Shown here one piece after another: positions 24,062-39,640 of a stretch of DNA of 64,000 bases. The DNA comes from Hyperoplus lanceolatus (Eukaryota > Chordata > Actinopteri > Uranoscopiformes > Ammodytidae): the NCBI GenBank assembly GCA_026929865.2, contig CM049418.1, positions 12,556,501 through 12,620,500 on the forward strand, written 5' to 3'. Below the pieces are notes generated by a model that saw only the letters and a program-made list of their open reading frames with translations, did not search any database and was not told the origin of the DNA. The stretch's first letter is position 1; every line of letters begins with the position of its first letter. Both the position numbers and the translations under genes were made by a program.

Positions 24062-27000
24062 ACTAGCAAAGAAAGACAATGCTGAAAGATGCTACAACTT
24101 ACATACGGTATATGGCTGTGACACAGATGCTGAGCTTAGAATATCAAAGTATTTGCAACAATGTGTGTTGTTGCTCAACACTGTCTTGAAATAAACAGCC
24201 CTAAGCAACCTTTCTATTGCCATATGTATCATTCCTCGGGAAGGTAGCCTTGGATTAGGTCTATCTGGAGGTCATGTTGTTTTAGACTGTATTTTTTTCC
24301 CATCTTCGGGATATTTTGAACCTTGGCACTGTGTTTTTTCGCTGAAAGTTGCTGATTGTTCCTTGTACAGGGTCATGGAGGGAAATCACACTAGAAGCGG
24401 AATTACATTATAGCTTATTTGGAGGCCACAAGGTTTCATGGGAGCCATCCATCAAATGTTTGAGTTGTTTTTGGGGCCCATAAGGAGGCGATTCTGCAAA
24501 CACTGCATATAGTCTCAGGTAGGTGCTGCTGAGCAAATCAAGTCAAGAGCACAGAGGCTCACCTCTTTGCACACGGACTTGGCAACCAGGCCAGGCCGAA
24601 AGTTAACAGAAACCTGTGACCTGTGATTGCAATGGCAGATTTGGAGACGTAGCAAAACACTATGCATATTAATGTATTGGATGACCCAGGCTATCAAAGT
24701 GTTTTGCATATATTTGTTTTTATTGTATTATTATGATTAGCAAACACACAAAATCAATTATTGTAAAAGCTAACGTAGAGCCTAATACATTGCTGAAAAC
24801 AAAAGTGTTCCAAAATCCATACCATAATTGACAAGAAATATTGTAAACACGTTTTTTAATTTTTTTCAATGTGGGTAATTTAGTAGGAAGAACTTTAGGA
24901 AGAACTTAACTGTGTTTCAGGAGGACATTTTGAACCTCTCGCCTCAACGAGAAAAATCCGGTTTTACTGTCTAATGTTTCTTGTCAACACATCCCATTAA
25001 AAAAATGACAATGAATTGATCCAACTAACACGTATTGTCGGTGTAGACAATGATTGCTTGTGCCTCAGAGCTTCGTATTGACACAAATTAATAAAAAGCA
25101 AATGAATGAAAAGAAGTCTGAAGGTAATAAGCATTGCACTGACTGGTGTATTATTTGCGCCACAACCGCCTCAACAACAGACTTAATGTCATATCTAACT
25201 CCATCACCAGCTTCCAATAACAGACATCCTTCACTTGCTGCTTGACTATAATCACGCAGACGTCTTGGCATATGTTCGCTGATTTAATTTGCATGGCTAA
25301 TGTATCGCACAACCATTTTTCCTCTTTAAGATTAATGAAGACAGACTGTCAGCGAGTCATAACAGGGAAACAAACAGCGTTGTGTGTACTGAGGTGCTTA
25401 TTAATAGGCCATGTCCTTGGTTGCTCTCGGCAGCAGTAGACTCGGGGCTGCAGTCAACCGGTCGTTTGTGTGTTGCTGCATGATACATGACGCAGGAATG
25501 GGCAGCATTTCAAACTGGACTTTTTTATGCCCTTTTGACGGTTTTACATCACGTCCGGGGGATGCGAGGCGCCAGTTAGCACATTTACAACTATTATCCC
25601 CTTCATCTCAATAAAAGTTTCAATTACGGGGACAGAGATTGGAGCAGATAAATGGGCCGTGGTGCAGTGAAATACTGTACGCTCATATTATATCAAAGGG
25701 GGAAAGAGAGGCAGAGGGGCGCAAAGCAGGGGGTGAGGTGATTCACGTGCAATGAGGCTGCAATTCATGACTAAAAGTTGGATGTGGTCATTAGGGAAAA
25801 AATCTATGTAGGCAATGATGCGCAGATGCATTCACAAACACACGCATTACAACATGTGTGTATGAGCCTGGAACACTAGTGGGTTTAAGCTGAATGTGGT
25901 AATGAAAGCCAATGTGAATGATCTGGAACAGAAGCGCTTATGATGCACGAGAATTTGTCTGATGAATTTGAAGCAATCAAGGGTCGTGTGATAGGCCATC
26001 TTGTAAATAAGTTCAAGAAAATGCATGGAGAAGTGCCCGCATATAAGTGTGCATCAGTGTTGGCTGAAAGCGATACAAAGAGTGGTGTATATTTTTTATT
26101 ACTGTGTCATTTACTTTGGGATATCATTGAAACTATGAGAATGCGATAGGGGAACATAAAAGGAACTGCTGAATGTTGATTATGGTTCTTAGTCCAAGGT
26201 AAAAGAGAGATACATTGTTGATACATTTTTTAACACATATCGGTTATCAAAACACATACATTCATGCAAATGCAATGCCTATACGTACAAAGATTAGACT
26301 GTCCCTGCGTTCCTAATTACTTTCTTTTTCTTTTTACTACAGTACATACTAAAGTACACAAGAGTATTAGGACCATGGGAGAGAAAAAAAATCAGATAAG
26401 GAAGATTTATTTTTTAATTTTGTTGAGAAATGTTGAGAACAAAGATGAATACTGCTAAATGCTATTGTAGTTAGTGGGGCATCTAGATAGTTTTGGCATA
26501 CTGCAATTGACATGCATGTTTTGGGACATCCTTATTCTTTTTCTGGCATACTAAATAGTATGAAAGTATGGGAATTGGAATGCAGGATGAGTCTGGAAAC
26601 ATTTCCTTGTTGTTGTTCAACTTGGAAAATGGATACATGGAAGAAGAGGAGGAGTTAGCCAACAATACAACTTGAATAACTTTGACAAATAGCTGTTGTA
26701 GTGCAGCTAACGTTAGACTTTACCTCTTAATGTAGAAAAGGTGAAAGCTATTCCAGGCGCATGGAAAGTGTTTCATTGAGCCCAACACAACCATGTCGGA
26801 AACATGTTGAGGCCCGACTAAAATGTCTCCCTGCCTCCTTCATCTTGTCGGAAATTTAGGACCATAAACAGGAGAAAACTGACAAACAGACAACTGATGA
26901 TAAGAAATGATTTGGTCATCCAGTTAAAATTAAGAAAAACAGACTGCTCCTGTTGTAAACACCTGAATATTTAATGAATTCTCAAAGGACCTGTTTGTGA

Positions 27001-28488
27001 TTACAGGATCAAAAAGGTCTAGCATGCCTCTCTACAAAGTGAATGTATTAGACACACTTTAAATATCACAAATTAATCATTCATGAAACCTTTTTCAAGA
27101 CACAGAATCAGCCAATTGTTTCACATCTAAATTAACAAACTCTACATTAGAAACAACTAATACTTAAAACTAAAGAAATTGAAAAGGATGTTTGTTTTTA
27201 CCACAAGCATACATCCTACTTTAATCCAGCAGTTCAATGACAATATGTATCACATTGAGCAATCAAGATGTTCACATAGCCTCTAATGTGTGTGGAGGAT
27301 GATGAGTGAAAATATTCCTCAAATCAAGACTCAAATGGGATTCAAGTGCTGCAATTTGGGAGAATCACAAGTACTCGGGGGGGCCTGCAATGAGTTCCCT
27401 ATTCAGCGTAGTCTTTACTGGCATTGATATAATTGATAGCATCTCACATACTTACATTTTCAATACCCACAATGCACTGTGCCAGATTATAGAATGTATC
27501 ATTACTGAGGCTGCACTGGCCGTGCAATGCCTATGCGTGGGCATGCATTCTGGTGCACCCTTTGGTGAAAAGTGGTCGTGCTTTGTGCTCCATTGAGGCA
27601 CTGACACAACATGTTATAATGAAAATTGCTTTCACTCAAAAGACTCAAGGTTTTTCTTTTGAACTGCTGACACACAACAGGGCCACTTACATCTCTATCC
27701 ACTGTGTGTAACGATAGTTCTAACAAAAAGGGTCAGCAGGCTGCGATTGCAGCACCGTGTTTAGACAAAATACCAATGCACTCAGTCACACCAATTCATT
27801 ATTCTCCTGTTAAATCCCCACTTTACCTTCAAACATGCACTCCAGCGCTTACAAGCAGATTTTACAAGTCTCTTTATCCCTGCCGCTGTCTTCATACATA
27901 ATCTGTGATTCGAAAAAGAGGGAATCATATGATATTGGCCAAGGTTTTTTAGATGAGCGCATCAGTGAAGAATGCTCATACTGTTTCGGGGGCCTGGGCA
28001 CTGAAAGCGTAGCATTTTGTTTTAGTAGATATTTCGGCTTAGTACGCTAATGTGATGTCGAAGTGTGATCACATCACTCCAGGCCCACATGGCATGGTAT
28101 TGCCTCTCAAGTAGTTCTAATATTCCCTTTTTGAGGGGAAATATGCAAAGTAGTTAGGAATATGTGATTGTAATGGAGCAATGCATTAGCTTTTTGGCAC
28201 CAGCTGCGTCGCTGCCAGTGGCTCAGGTCACCAGCTGACTAGTAACCTCCAATCATATCCATCCATCTCAGTCGTCAATCATTTAACAGATCTTTTTTTT
28301 TTTTTTTTGGGGGGGGGGGTTCATTCTCCCAGCTGAATTCTCGCCTCTGATTATATTTTTCCAACTGAAAATAAATACCTATTTATAAAACCATAAGTTC
28401 CTTTGATTGAACAGGATTAATCGGCCGTTGTTGCATTGGTTTTGGTGGCTGACAGTGCTTAAGCTACAAATTAAGTTAATATAAAATG

Positions 28489-28491
<3 letters not shown>
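24062..28491. other. Unannotated unique sequence, 4.4 kb
   Basis: AT-rich, free of recognisable transposons. A T-run then G-run lies at about 28293-28319. Frames such as 25940-26149 and 27306-27596 show no domain. Parts such as 25040-25640 look single-copy and could be regulatory, but there is no direct evidence. Confidence 0.45.

Positions 28492-28539
<48 letters not shown>
28492..28539. repeat. (CA)n microsatellite
   Basis: Uninterrupted CA array. Confidence 0.97.
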
Positions 28540-28542
<3 letters not shown>

Positions 28543-31500
28543 TTTAACTTCTACATACTTTTTTAAATTTGTTATAGCTATAACGTTATGATTTATTACA
28601 GAGCTCTTATACAGGACTGAATGAGGTTTTAATTAGAAGGATAAATAGTTTGAATTAGTATGGCTAATTAGATTGTGTTATTGTATCTAGGACACTTATT
28701 TAGCAAACCACTCTTGATTATTTCCCCGTGGCTTCCGCGTTGACAGAAATGTGTTGTGTTTCATTTTGAATATCAGCATAAACTGACTTTGCCATCCAGA
28801 CACATATTTCATTATCCACGCCTGTGCTTCTATAATAAAAAAAAACACTGCCTCTCACAATGTGTATCCTCTGAAACCTTTCCCAACGTTGTCTGTGTCT
28901 TATTCAAACAAGTATGAATGCATGACTGCATTACAATCTTTGGATGCACACTAAGTACTTGTACACTCCAGTGTTTCTTGGAACCACTAGCGTTACACTG
29001 ACACTCTACCATTGGCCTGATTAGTAAGGGGCGGCTCTCAGTTGCGGACGGTGGGGTGTCTGTGTGTGCACACCAAGGGCACGTGTCTGTACTTGACACT
29101 CAGCCCTGATAGAGAGACCTTTGATTTGTGTAATCCGGGACCCCCTCCAACCCCCTTCTCTCTCTCTTTCTCTCCCTGAGGCCATGTGTAGACAGCGGGT
29201 TAGGCAGTTCCAGCTTAACCGTTCCGTCAGCATGTGGTGGAGCCCGAGATTCCTCAGTCAGCGGGACATGGATCTAAGCCGTAATGAGCAGACAATTGCC
29301 CCTCGTGTTTAAACACTGACGCAAATGGATTTCTACAGGTTGAGAGCCTCGACCGGGTCTTAATCTGGTTGGGGGAGAGGGGTGTGCTGGAAAGAAGAAA
29401 GGGAACAGATTAGGGGATAGAGATGGTGGTGTGGTGTAGCACTTGGATGTGATACTGAGTAGTTGGTTTGGGTTTCCGCGGATTTCAGTTTCAGTCAGAC
29501 TCAGGACAAAATAATGAGTGAAAAAAAACCTCAGTATGCAGAGCAAAAAAAGAAAAAAAAATGGTCCAGGGAATACGATTTTTTTAATCATACCTCATGG
29601 GTTCAAATCACCATATCTCAACAGTTATGGGCCACTTTGGAGAGACATGTCAAACAGCCCCCTCTGCCATCTGCATGTGGAATAAGGGGCAACCCATGGC
29701 ATCTCAGAATCCAACTTAACCATGCATATTGCTGCCTTTTTTTTGCCAAAACTTGCATGAAGTCGAAAAGATTAAAGCAAAAAGGCTATATTGCATTAGT
29801 TACCGAGGTTCCCAATATATGTGTTAGGATGGATGGAACTTGTGTGGAGAATTAACCTCTTTCTCGTTCCTCTGATAGCACTCATCCTTAACAAGACGTG
29901 TTACCGCAACACTCGCCACACTACCTGCCACCCTGGATCATCAGCTGATGGAGACTACACTACACCTGCTGCTTCATGTGCCACATGTGCCCAATTAAAG
30001 TTGGTTTCACCACCCCCCGGCCTCTATCTAACATGCAGCACGCTGGCACTACTTTCCCAGAAATAATGGGTCTTTTTTGAGCTAAATTAGGCTGAGAATA
30101 TACCCACAGCAGCTCAACAACTTAGCTTAATGTACAGTGTGTTAGTCATGATGGCAAAAACACATAAAAACAGTTTTCTGTTGTGTCTGAATTTCTGAAA
30201 TAATGTGATGCATCTCCAAAGGGTCATGCCTCTCAGTCTACAAAATATCTTAGCCTGGAGGAAAATAATGCTTTAAGTCAATGTTCCTTTACACAAGTTA
30301 TCCTTGGGCTTAACTCAGTGCTTTCCCTGACTTAAGAATATTGACCATGCATCATTGTCTTAAGCCTGCCAGGAGGGCTGCCACAGCTGTCTCCTTCCCT
30401 AACTGTCACAGTGTGCAGATTGTCTTCATGTGCCAATTGATTCTTCTTTTTCACACTTTTTTCCCCCCTTTTCATTGCATGACTGAAGGAGAACAAATCC
30501 TGAGAGTAATGCAGTCAATAATATTGTCGGCGGTGGGTCGATCGCAAGCAGGACAATTAAATCACAAGTCGTATTGCGATAAAGTCAGAGCGGCAAAGGG
30601 GTTGAGAGTTTAGAGGGAACTCTACTAATAATTCTGTGTCTGACACTCACCCATGTGCAGCAATTTGCTGTCTGTGTGCTATAGTTGTACCCCCACACAC
30701 AGGCATTTCACTGATACATGTATAGCTGACGAGCAGAGAACTAAATGAGGTAGATGGAACGGGGAGTGGGGGTTGATGCTGCTGCTAGGGCGCCCATTTT
30801 GTCGCTGATAAAATTATTCAGCATGAATTGGTGATGTCTTGGATAATAGCACGTTTCCAAGGATACGTTTCCAACTGAATGTGGCCTGCTCTGAGTGGGG
30901 ATTAGATTAAAACAAATGTGGGAAACTTTACACAGCTGGCAGTGACGGATTGCGTTTCACAAATGCTTCTCTGAGTGTGTACCATATCTCCTTCCACACT
31001 GCCATCACCCACATACTGGTAGTTTAGCTTCCTCAGCAACACATTCTGTACTTAGAGATATAACCATACTATATAGTAGCTAGCAGGATCCCTGCTTAAG
31101 CGTACAGTGTATATACACTGAACAAGGTAAGAGTGTAAACAAAATACAAACTGATCATTAAAACTTATGTTATACCATTTTCTACAAATCTTTGGAACAT
31201 TGCTGTATATTCTACATTTGAAATCCTTGTTGATATCTTGTAAATCGTAGGGTTCATTCATTTATGTAGTCATTGTATAAATTTGTTTTGCTTTACAATT
31301 TATTTTCCCCCAGTGACAATGCACAAAAGACTATGTTAATGGGACAGAGGTTAAGTATTCCTTTTGGCAGCCAAGTCAGAAAAAAAAAATGTTGGCTGTA
31401 ATCCGTGCAGTATACTGTAACTTTGACCTTTCACCTTGGTTGCAATGCAAAGTGCATGTGGACAGAATGGAGGTGCAGTGGTAAACAATTCCTCCCACAC

Positions 31501-34500
31501 GACAATTAAACTGAAGTTGATTTAAACACTGATAAGCTGAGATATCTATCCTCTTTATATTGTCTCTTTAATTCCTCTGAACAGTAAAATAAAACATTTA
31601 GATTTTTCCTTTAGTTGGCTATATGAACCAAAAAAAAAGACTATAGTGAGAGCTGCCAATTCATTTTCCATCCAGGATTGGGTGTCTGAATAGAGCTAGT
31701 TAGGTCCTAATACATCAATGGACCCTCTTCTTGACTCTTGGTAAATTAAGGGGCAGGGACCATTTTCCTGAGTGGGAGCCTTAACTGGAATTCTCTCATG
31801 CGTGGAACGGAGTAGCCTGATTGGTTTTCAGCCTCAAACTGTCAAATCGTTGTGGGGGTTAAGGGGTCTACAGCATCCCAATGCAATACAAATTGAACAT
31901 AGTGGAAATGTACTGAACCGACCCTATATAAAAGAAAGGTACAGGTGGTAATGTATGTATCTGCACGCATGTGGATGGTATTAGATTGTTCCAAGTGAGT
32001 TGAGGTGAACTTGTTCCCGGTGTAAAGTGACAAGAGGCTTTGCTGTAGAGCGAATGATCATTAATTACATTATTGATTTTGGATGGCCCACAATTCCTCA
32101 TATCGGGCTACAGAAGTTAAACACCTAAGGTATTTGAGTCATTTTAAAATGCTTCATGGATCTAATGATGAGGGGAAGAAAAAAAAAATCCCATCAAAAC
32201 CTGATTGTGTTTCATCGGCGGTGGATTTATCCAACAGCTTGGACCGGTTGAATACAACCTGCGAGGACTCATTTGTGTTGAATATCAATTCAATGCTCAA
32301 ATGCATGTGTGAAAGGAGGGGCAATTAACAGGCTAATTATCGGCACCGTAGAGAACATTCTAATCAGGGAAAGGAGCTTAAGTGAAATTGTGTTGGCAGT
32401 GTTGGCTCAGTTAGGGGGAGAGAGAGAGGGATATAGAGAGAGAAAGAGAGAGAGAGACTGAAAGAGAGAGAGAAATGTCTTTGGACTTGACCTTTGTCAA
32501 AAACTTCTCAAAGTGATTCAGTTATAAGAAAAAAGAAAATGTACAAGGTTGACTATTTTGGATAGGTTTTTGTTGTTGTAAGCTTGTTTTTGAACACTAT
32601 TTATTTGCTATGGAAAGGAATGGGGACAAGGTTTAGTGAATACAAAAGGGACTGTGTGTCACAGTGTATCCTTACCGTTGCTGCAGTATGCTATATCCCC
32701 TTGAAAAGTTTAGATTTCGAATTAACGGTGACACAATGGCGATTCGGCTCCAGTTTACAAAAAAAAAAAAAAAACACATGTCTTACTATTCCTACCAACC
32801 ACATTTATTAATACACATTTCTGCTACTTTTTCACTATTCAATGTAATCTCTGCATTGATTAACATGTCGTTCCCTGGGCCCAATGTAACACAACCCACC
32901 ATCTCATTAATGAATGCTGTTTTCTTTTTGATTTGCTGCCAAATGATAGGGGAGCAAGGTGAAAAGTTTAGTGTGGGGTGGAGAACGCATCTATTAAGGA
33001 TTCCATGAAAACACTTGACCATTTCTGGCACAGCACCATGGTCTAGATGCAATGCAAATATACTGGACCTGAAGGGAAGATGGAAATGTTTTACTTCCCA
33101 ACAGGTTTGGATCCAGCGCAAGGCTATAGGATATATAGAGGCCGTATGCAAATGTGTCTCTTGAGGACAAACAATGAAATGTTACATATTTTGAAATCCA
33201 TAAAGACACATTTATGTATTTGTACTTCTCATTTGCAGAAGAGCTGTATTGGTATAGCCACTTGAGGATAAATTTACAGGGCTGCTGGCAGTGTCCCATT
33301 GCGTTCAGCTGTAAATTTAGTTAAGCCTGATGGACTCGCCAGTGCTTTGTCCTTACTTTACCGTCCACTCATTTTCATAGCAGCGACAAGCCCCGGATAA
33401 AGTGTTAAACACAAGCATAGTTTTTTTTGTGCATTGTACTTTGTTCATTTAGTTTTGCAAACATGAGTAGCCAGCTATCAGATGTCAACATCCATCTCTT
33501 TATTATGTCACTATTAACCTTGTGAGAGTCCCCCAGCAGTTGTCTTGGATAAAACTGTCTGTCCAAACAAACCACACTGCATTTACTGTTTTGGAGAAAC
33601 TCAAAGCTCATTTTGATTTCTTTTTTGAGCATGTTATTGGCGAAGAAAAAAAAAGACACAAGTTAGACTTCTTTGGTCATTTTTACCTTAATTGAGCACC
33701 ACTATCCAAGCTCTGGAAAGCGGTAGCAGTATTTTCCCTTTTTTTTCATGTCCAGCACATTCAAGCTTCAATTCCCCAAAATGTATGCAGATAATTAAGC
33801 ACTTGGGACACAATTAAGCAGACAGGTATGTGTGATTGTGAGTTAATTGACTGATTTAAAAGAGGGTAAGTGTACAAAATCATGCTACCTGCTTACTCAA
33901 TTGCTGTGGCTGGATATCCACAAGGGGAACATATTTTTTTTCTTAGATAGCACATGTTTTGACCTGCTGAAGTGAAATAGTCATGCATGTCCAGTAATCT
34001 GACAGCAAATGACACACTCACACGTTCCAATTATTTCCCTTTGCTGAAGCGTGGGTGTTAACAATGCTCATTTTCTGGAATGGTGCTAGAAGTGAAAACC
34101 ATTTTAAAATGCAAATGAATGCTATGAATTATAAAAGAGGTTGTGTTACATTAGTGCACAATTAATCAAATCCACGCCTGAATTAAACATATGTTTGAGG
34201 CTTAGGCTTACATCACATTCTCACATCATCTCAAACAATACAATGTACAGTTTATAGGCATTCTGTGGGTTGTGTATATACGATTCACGTTTGTTGACAC
34301 ACACTCACATTGCTCAAATATTCATCGACATGCTCTGAATTCTGCAACTCAGAAATTATTCTGCCAAAGGTTCACTTGTTGTCTTAAATCTTTAACATAG
34401 TTTTGTTCTTTCATAGCACAAGTAAACGTCACTCTCCAGTAGCGCTCTGCTTCTAGTCATTATTTAATATTTACTACATGTCACTGATTATGCTGTAATG

Positions 34501-37500
34501 CCTGGACATGGACAGACTCCTGATTGTTTTTGGTTCTGTGTATTGAATCACATGTGTCATTTTAGTGATAAAGGACCCTCTCACTGTGGGGTCAATGAAG
34601 TAATACTGCTTATACCAATACATGATAGATCCTTGTCTTTGCTCATGTTACTGCCCCACACCGGCCATGGCTAAACAATTATTGTGAGTGTAGTATAGTC
34701 AAGAGTTATGTTTGGTAGAAGTCCATTCCCAAACATTTCTGGAAAAATGCCAGTTAAGCAAGAGGAAATTATCAATTGAATCATGATGTGAAGCCACTAC
34801 ACAGATGACGAATGGCAATTGTGATTTTATATAGGTCTAATAAAATATTCATTTGGGTGTATTGGGGTACTGCATATTTATGGAGTGTCCATGGTTCAAT
34901 AACAATTGCATCCCTATTCAATCTCACATGAGTTTTCACATTTTCCTTTGAAGCTCGGTAATATTGATAGTGGATTTTTAATAAGCCCAGATAAGATCAG
35001 TGTAAACAAACACCGTTTTCAGCAATGGAAATACAATTATGAGGCCATCATGGAGCCTTTTTTCTCCATGCTTGATTCTATATACAAATCCCCAAGTCAT
35101 TAAAAGGACTGAAATATGTACTTTGTTCGACCAAAGTCACTATCAGGCCTGCATATGAATATGTTTCTATTCTATCCAGACTTGCATGCCACTTGGAGGC
35201 CCCTATTGCTGCCTCATAAGCATTCATATAAAGTGAGTCAGCCATTTATTTGTATTGAAAATTGTCTGTAACACTGACTTATGTCATAAAGGAATCAAGA
35301 TCTGAGATGATGTTTGCACAGTGAAACAATGGTTTAGATTTCATACCTTTTTAGAGCTCACTTTTTCAAGTAATTGAAGTGGCAAAGCTATGGCTGACAC
35401 ACCTTAATGCAGGCTACTCACTATGACAAATTCATTTTTTTTACATTTGTGGGTAAAGTTAACAGACACATGCTTGTCTAGGGATTGATACAATAGCATT
35501 GCATTTAGACGTTTGTGCAATTACACTCCTGGCTTTGAGTGGGACATGTTATTCAGTCCAGCACATATCCTACAGCTTCCAATACTGAAAAATGCTGGTT
35601 ATATATACACACAACCTTCTCTGGAGTTTATTCAACTAAAAAAAGCTATGAAGTGGTCATGTTTTGAGTTAGTTAGTTCCACATTTAATAAATTATTTAA
35701 GATGAAGAGTCTTGAATGTTTGCTGCAATATTCAACTTTCTTGTTTTTAATGTATTTCTCTTCTGTGCCAACATCCCAAGGATAGAATGGCTTGTACCCA
35801 TTTGAATAATTTCCGCATACACTATGCAATACCTCATGGGTTCTTTTCAGAGCTCTGGTGACCGTGTTTTCCATAACGATAGGGTTATTTCAAAAGGAAA
35901 TGCCATGCCATTTATTGCTCCTTCAGAAGTTTTTTTTCTCATAGCCAAGGACAGCCTAACACGTATCTGTAAACTCAAGAGAAACAGGACAATTAGGGCT
36001 GTAACCTATTGTATAACAACATCAAATGTGAAACTATTGCCAAGGAATACATGGCAGATATAGAAACTTTATATTACAAAAACATGCCTATCCCAGCAGT
36101 AACAGCAGCTGTGAATTAGAAATGAAACTCATCTACCTCAGACAATATCCTGAATATCATAATTTTCACATCTTTCTTTTTTTCAATGTGTTACTCGAAC
36201 CTGACTTTGAACAATGTTGAAATGAGAAATGATTGTGTTTTCTCTCAATATGAGCTTTAAATAAAATGGCTGGTTGGTTTTTATTTAGGTGTAATAATAT
36301 AAAATGCATAACAATGTATGAATGCGAGAGATATATACACTTGAATTTACGTAGCAGTAATACAAGTGAAAATTGTTCTCATTTACTCAAAGAAGTTATT
36401 TCTGATGTCAAGAACCCAATCCTTCCTCTTTAGTAAAAAAATTGAAAATATAAACTGCTTGCCGCTGCCCATCTGATAACATTCTAAATACAATCCACTG
36501 TTACACACCACTACTTCCAGCACTAAAGCCAACGTCTCTTAATAGAAAAGCTTCCCCGATAATTCGGCATTTTTGAGCTCAACATTTTTGGAAAATGATT
36601 GAAGAGTGGTCTTCAAGCAGCTAGGTTATCTGGAAAATGCACCTAATTGAACAGCTCCAGCCTGGGTTGTGGGCTCACAACAACACAGACAGCACTCGTG
36701 AAGAAGGTGGCCAATGATTTGAGAATCACAACCCATCCCAATAAGCTCAGTGTCCATGCAGCTAAACCTGACTTCTTCAATTATTGCAACTGACGAGTAA
36801 TTGGGGTCTATACTAATCATCCTTTCTTTTGGTTTACTTGGCAAAGAATATTTTAAATATATGTATAAGGAAGTCTGAATTCTATGAGCTCTTCATTCAG
36901 TTGAATCAATAACATTGCATTGTGTATGTGATGAGGTTTTTAGAATTGAGCAGTCAGCTTTAGCTTCTACAAATGCTGATACCAGTACACGTTATTAAGC
37001 ATGTGTGTGTGTATGTATGTCTGCATTCTTAAGGATATAAATACATTCCCTTGATCATTGTGTGAACGTTATTTTCAAATTACATCTGTTGACAACAGCT
37101 ATTCTTTAATGGCTGTGTGCGGAACAATTTAAGTAAAAGGCGTCTAATCAATCTGACATTGCTCTTTACAAACAAGAAGCATACCTCATTTATGCATTTA
37201 AACACCTCCTTTACTGCCTCGCTTGGAATTGATTTGTAACTCGTAGGGGCATTTAACATGTATTATAAATAAGTGACTAATTATATGAGATTGTATTTTA
37301 AGGGTCTAGGTTTACTATTGTTAGGAGTGGGATGTTCATATATGAGCAAGCATGGGAAGTTGCACTCATTGAATACAAAGGCAAGTGCATTATCATACAG
37401 TATTAGGACACTATGTGGCAGTTTTCAGGTTATTATTGTATTTGTTTAATACAATGTGTCACATAAGACGTGATACAGGAAAGCCCAAAGTTAGGTGGAT

Positions 37501-39640
37501 GTTGAACTTTATCTAAACCAAGTAGGCTAACAATTAAGGTTGGAGTGGTACCAGATATGCAGTGCTGTATTCAAATCCAACATTTTGATTGATTCACATG
37601 TTGAAAACACTACTCAATCTTGGTGTTAAATTGCTGCAAAACTGCAGGTTTAAATGCTCTTGACATGCGATAACACTATCTCAAGAAGATGGATGATGCA
37701 AGCTAATAGCCAGCAGTATGTCATGCTGAGAAGGGATGATAACACAACAGACAGACAGTATAAACTGATGCTCTTATTTCAATATTTCTTCTTGATTACT
37801 TTGAGTCTGCGCTGGTCGAATATGCAAAAAATAAGTCTTTCAAAATATTAGTTTTAATTGTATGTGTGTGAAGTATATACAGATCCATCTAAATCAAACA
37901 AATACATTTCACTTGCCCTCAAAGAAAGAAAAAAACTACACTGTAACTGTCTTCTGGCAAAACCAACAACAAGTTGTTGTGAGCAAGTTGTATCACACTG
38001 AAGTGAACTGCTAAATGCAAAAAAGTACGTTTTAAGTTTACACCAACATACTGTATGTTGTTTGGCCCATGTGTTAACACAAAGCACATCCAGTCGTAAT
38101 CATCATATCCAAATATGCAATGCTATACTGTAGCTTAAAACACAGGCATTACAGGCTGGGTGAAATCAACTTGTATGCAAGCATATCAGTTGCTCTCATG
38201 ACATACAGTTGGTATACACAGTTCAGGCACACACAGGCTACAACGGATGTCTACACTGCACTACTGAACCAGCTAAACCCTTCACCATTATTTGTCATGC
38301 CTTGCCAACTTGCTGCAGTCATCATCCGAGGTTGGGCTGCCCAGCTTCAGCACCCTCTTCTACTTCTATATTTTCCCTTACTCACACACCGTTCAGTGAT
38401 TTGCTGGCACTGCAAATATGAATGGGGAAAAAAACCTAGTGATTTCCCAAAGTGCTTGTGGTCTCTAAGGGTACACTAGATACTGAAATAGAAAGTATAT
38501 GCACCATTGTAAAGGTGATCTTGGAGAGTCCAGTCAATATTGATGAACAGCTTTGTCCCAAAGATAGAATATGGACATTCTAAGATATACGAGTGGGCCT
38601 ACAACACGTGCCATGAATTGCAAAAAAACAACAACCGGATCTTCCACTAGAATAACATCAGTTGCTTGAATTTTTTTTCATATAGAAAGGACTGGACTTA
38701 CTATTAACATTATCAAGGCTGAGTCACAAACTATGCCATTCACAAAACAAAACAAAAAACATTGTCTTCAGTCTCAAAAAAGCTAGAGAGCTTAAGAGAT
38801 CCTCAAGTGTGCGCCCATTCTCTTTCTCCCATCTCGTTCTCCTTCCATTTCATTATGACGTGTCACGGGTCAATGCAGTATTGCTACACCGAGCTGCCAA
38901 CAAGCATATCATTTTCCATCAAGATCCCGCTCCATGCTTGCATGGTGGCATTATTGGTAGAAGGAACAGACAGAGAGTAATGGACCTTAAGTGATGGCTC
39001 TGTCAAATAGACACTTGGTGGAAAGTACCTACAGAGCCTCAATAAAACCAAGTGTCTCTGAATAGCCAAGGACACATGTACTCATTGGCAATACTAGGTC
39101 AGTTAAAACTATATGTAAAAGGTGTTAGTGTTACATGCAGTATTCATTGAGTAAATGTCCCGATGTTTCAATGTATATAATTTAAAGAGAACATGTATAC
39201 GATTTGAGTATTGAAGTAGAATGAATCCATTAGTCTTTCTTTCTCAGTGCCAGGGTATTATAATTAAAGCAATTATTCCCTGGTGAATTCTGATCCCAAA
39301 AGCTGACCACCCACCCCCGTCTAGAGAAAGGATTTACACAGTGTGGCACTTGCTGTAATAGGCTTGTCCACAATGTCCAGCGGTGATTGATCTCAGCCAT
39401 CATGCCTCGAGTGTTAAAAGTGCTTTGATTTACACTTTGTTAATCTTTCACTATGGCACGCAGGGGCTTTGGGTAGTGTTCCCCAGGCCGGATACTCAGC
39501 CTAACAATATGAGCCCCGCTTGTGGGTTCATAAATGGCCACACGGAGTGTTACGGGAAGCTTTATAATTAAATGTATGAAACATTTATAATGGTAAATGG
39601 ATTGCATTGCGATATCTCCGTTTATCACAGACTCAAAGCG
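28540..39640. other. Repeat-poor AT-rich desert, 11 kb
   Basis: Apart from a GA-rich patch (32409-32474) and short homopolymers, I see no mobile element, RNA gene or exon with a recognisable domain across 11 kb. Open frames are short, start and stop at random and have no shared composition. Lack of transposons next to transposon-dense neighbours is itself compatible with constrained regulatory sequence, but this needs alignment to other fish. Confidence 0.5.
32409..32474. repeat. (GA)n-rich low-complexity tract
   Basis: Interrupted GA repeats with GGGA and AAAG variants. Confidence 0.9.

Noticed and set aside
25940-26149. 69-codon frame starting MMHENLSDEFEAIKGR
   Set aside because: Looks protein-like at first but matches nothing I know and lies in AT-rich single-copy DNA.
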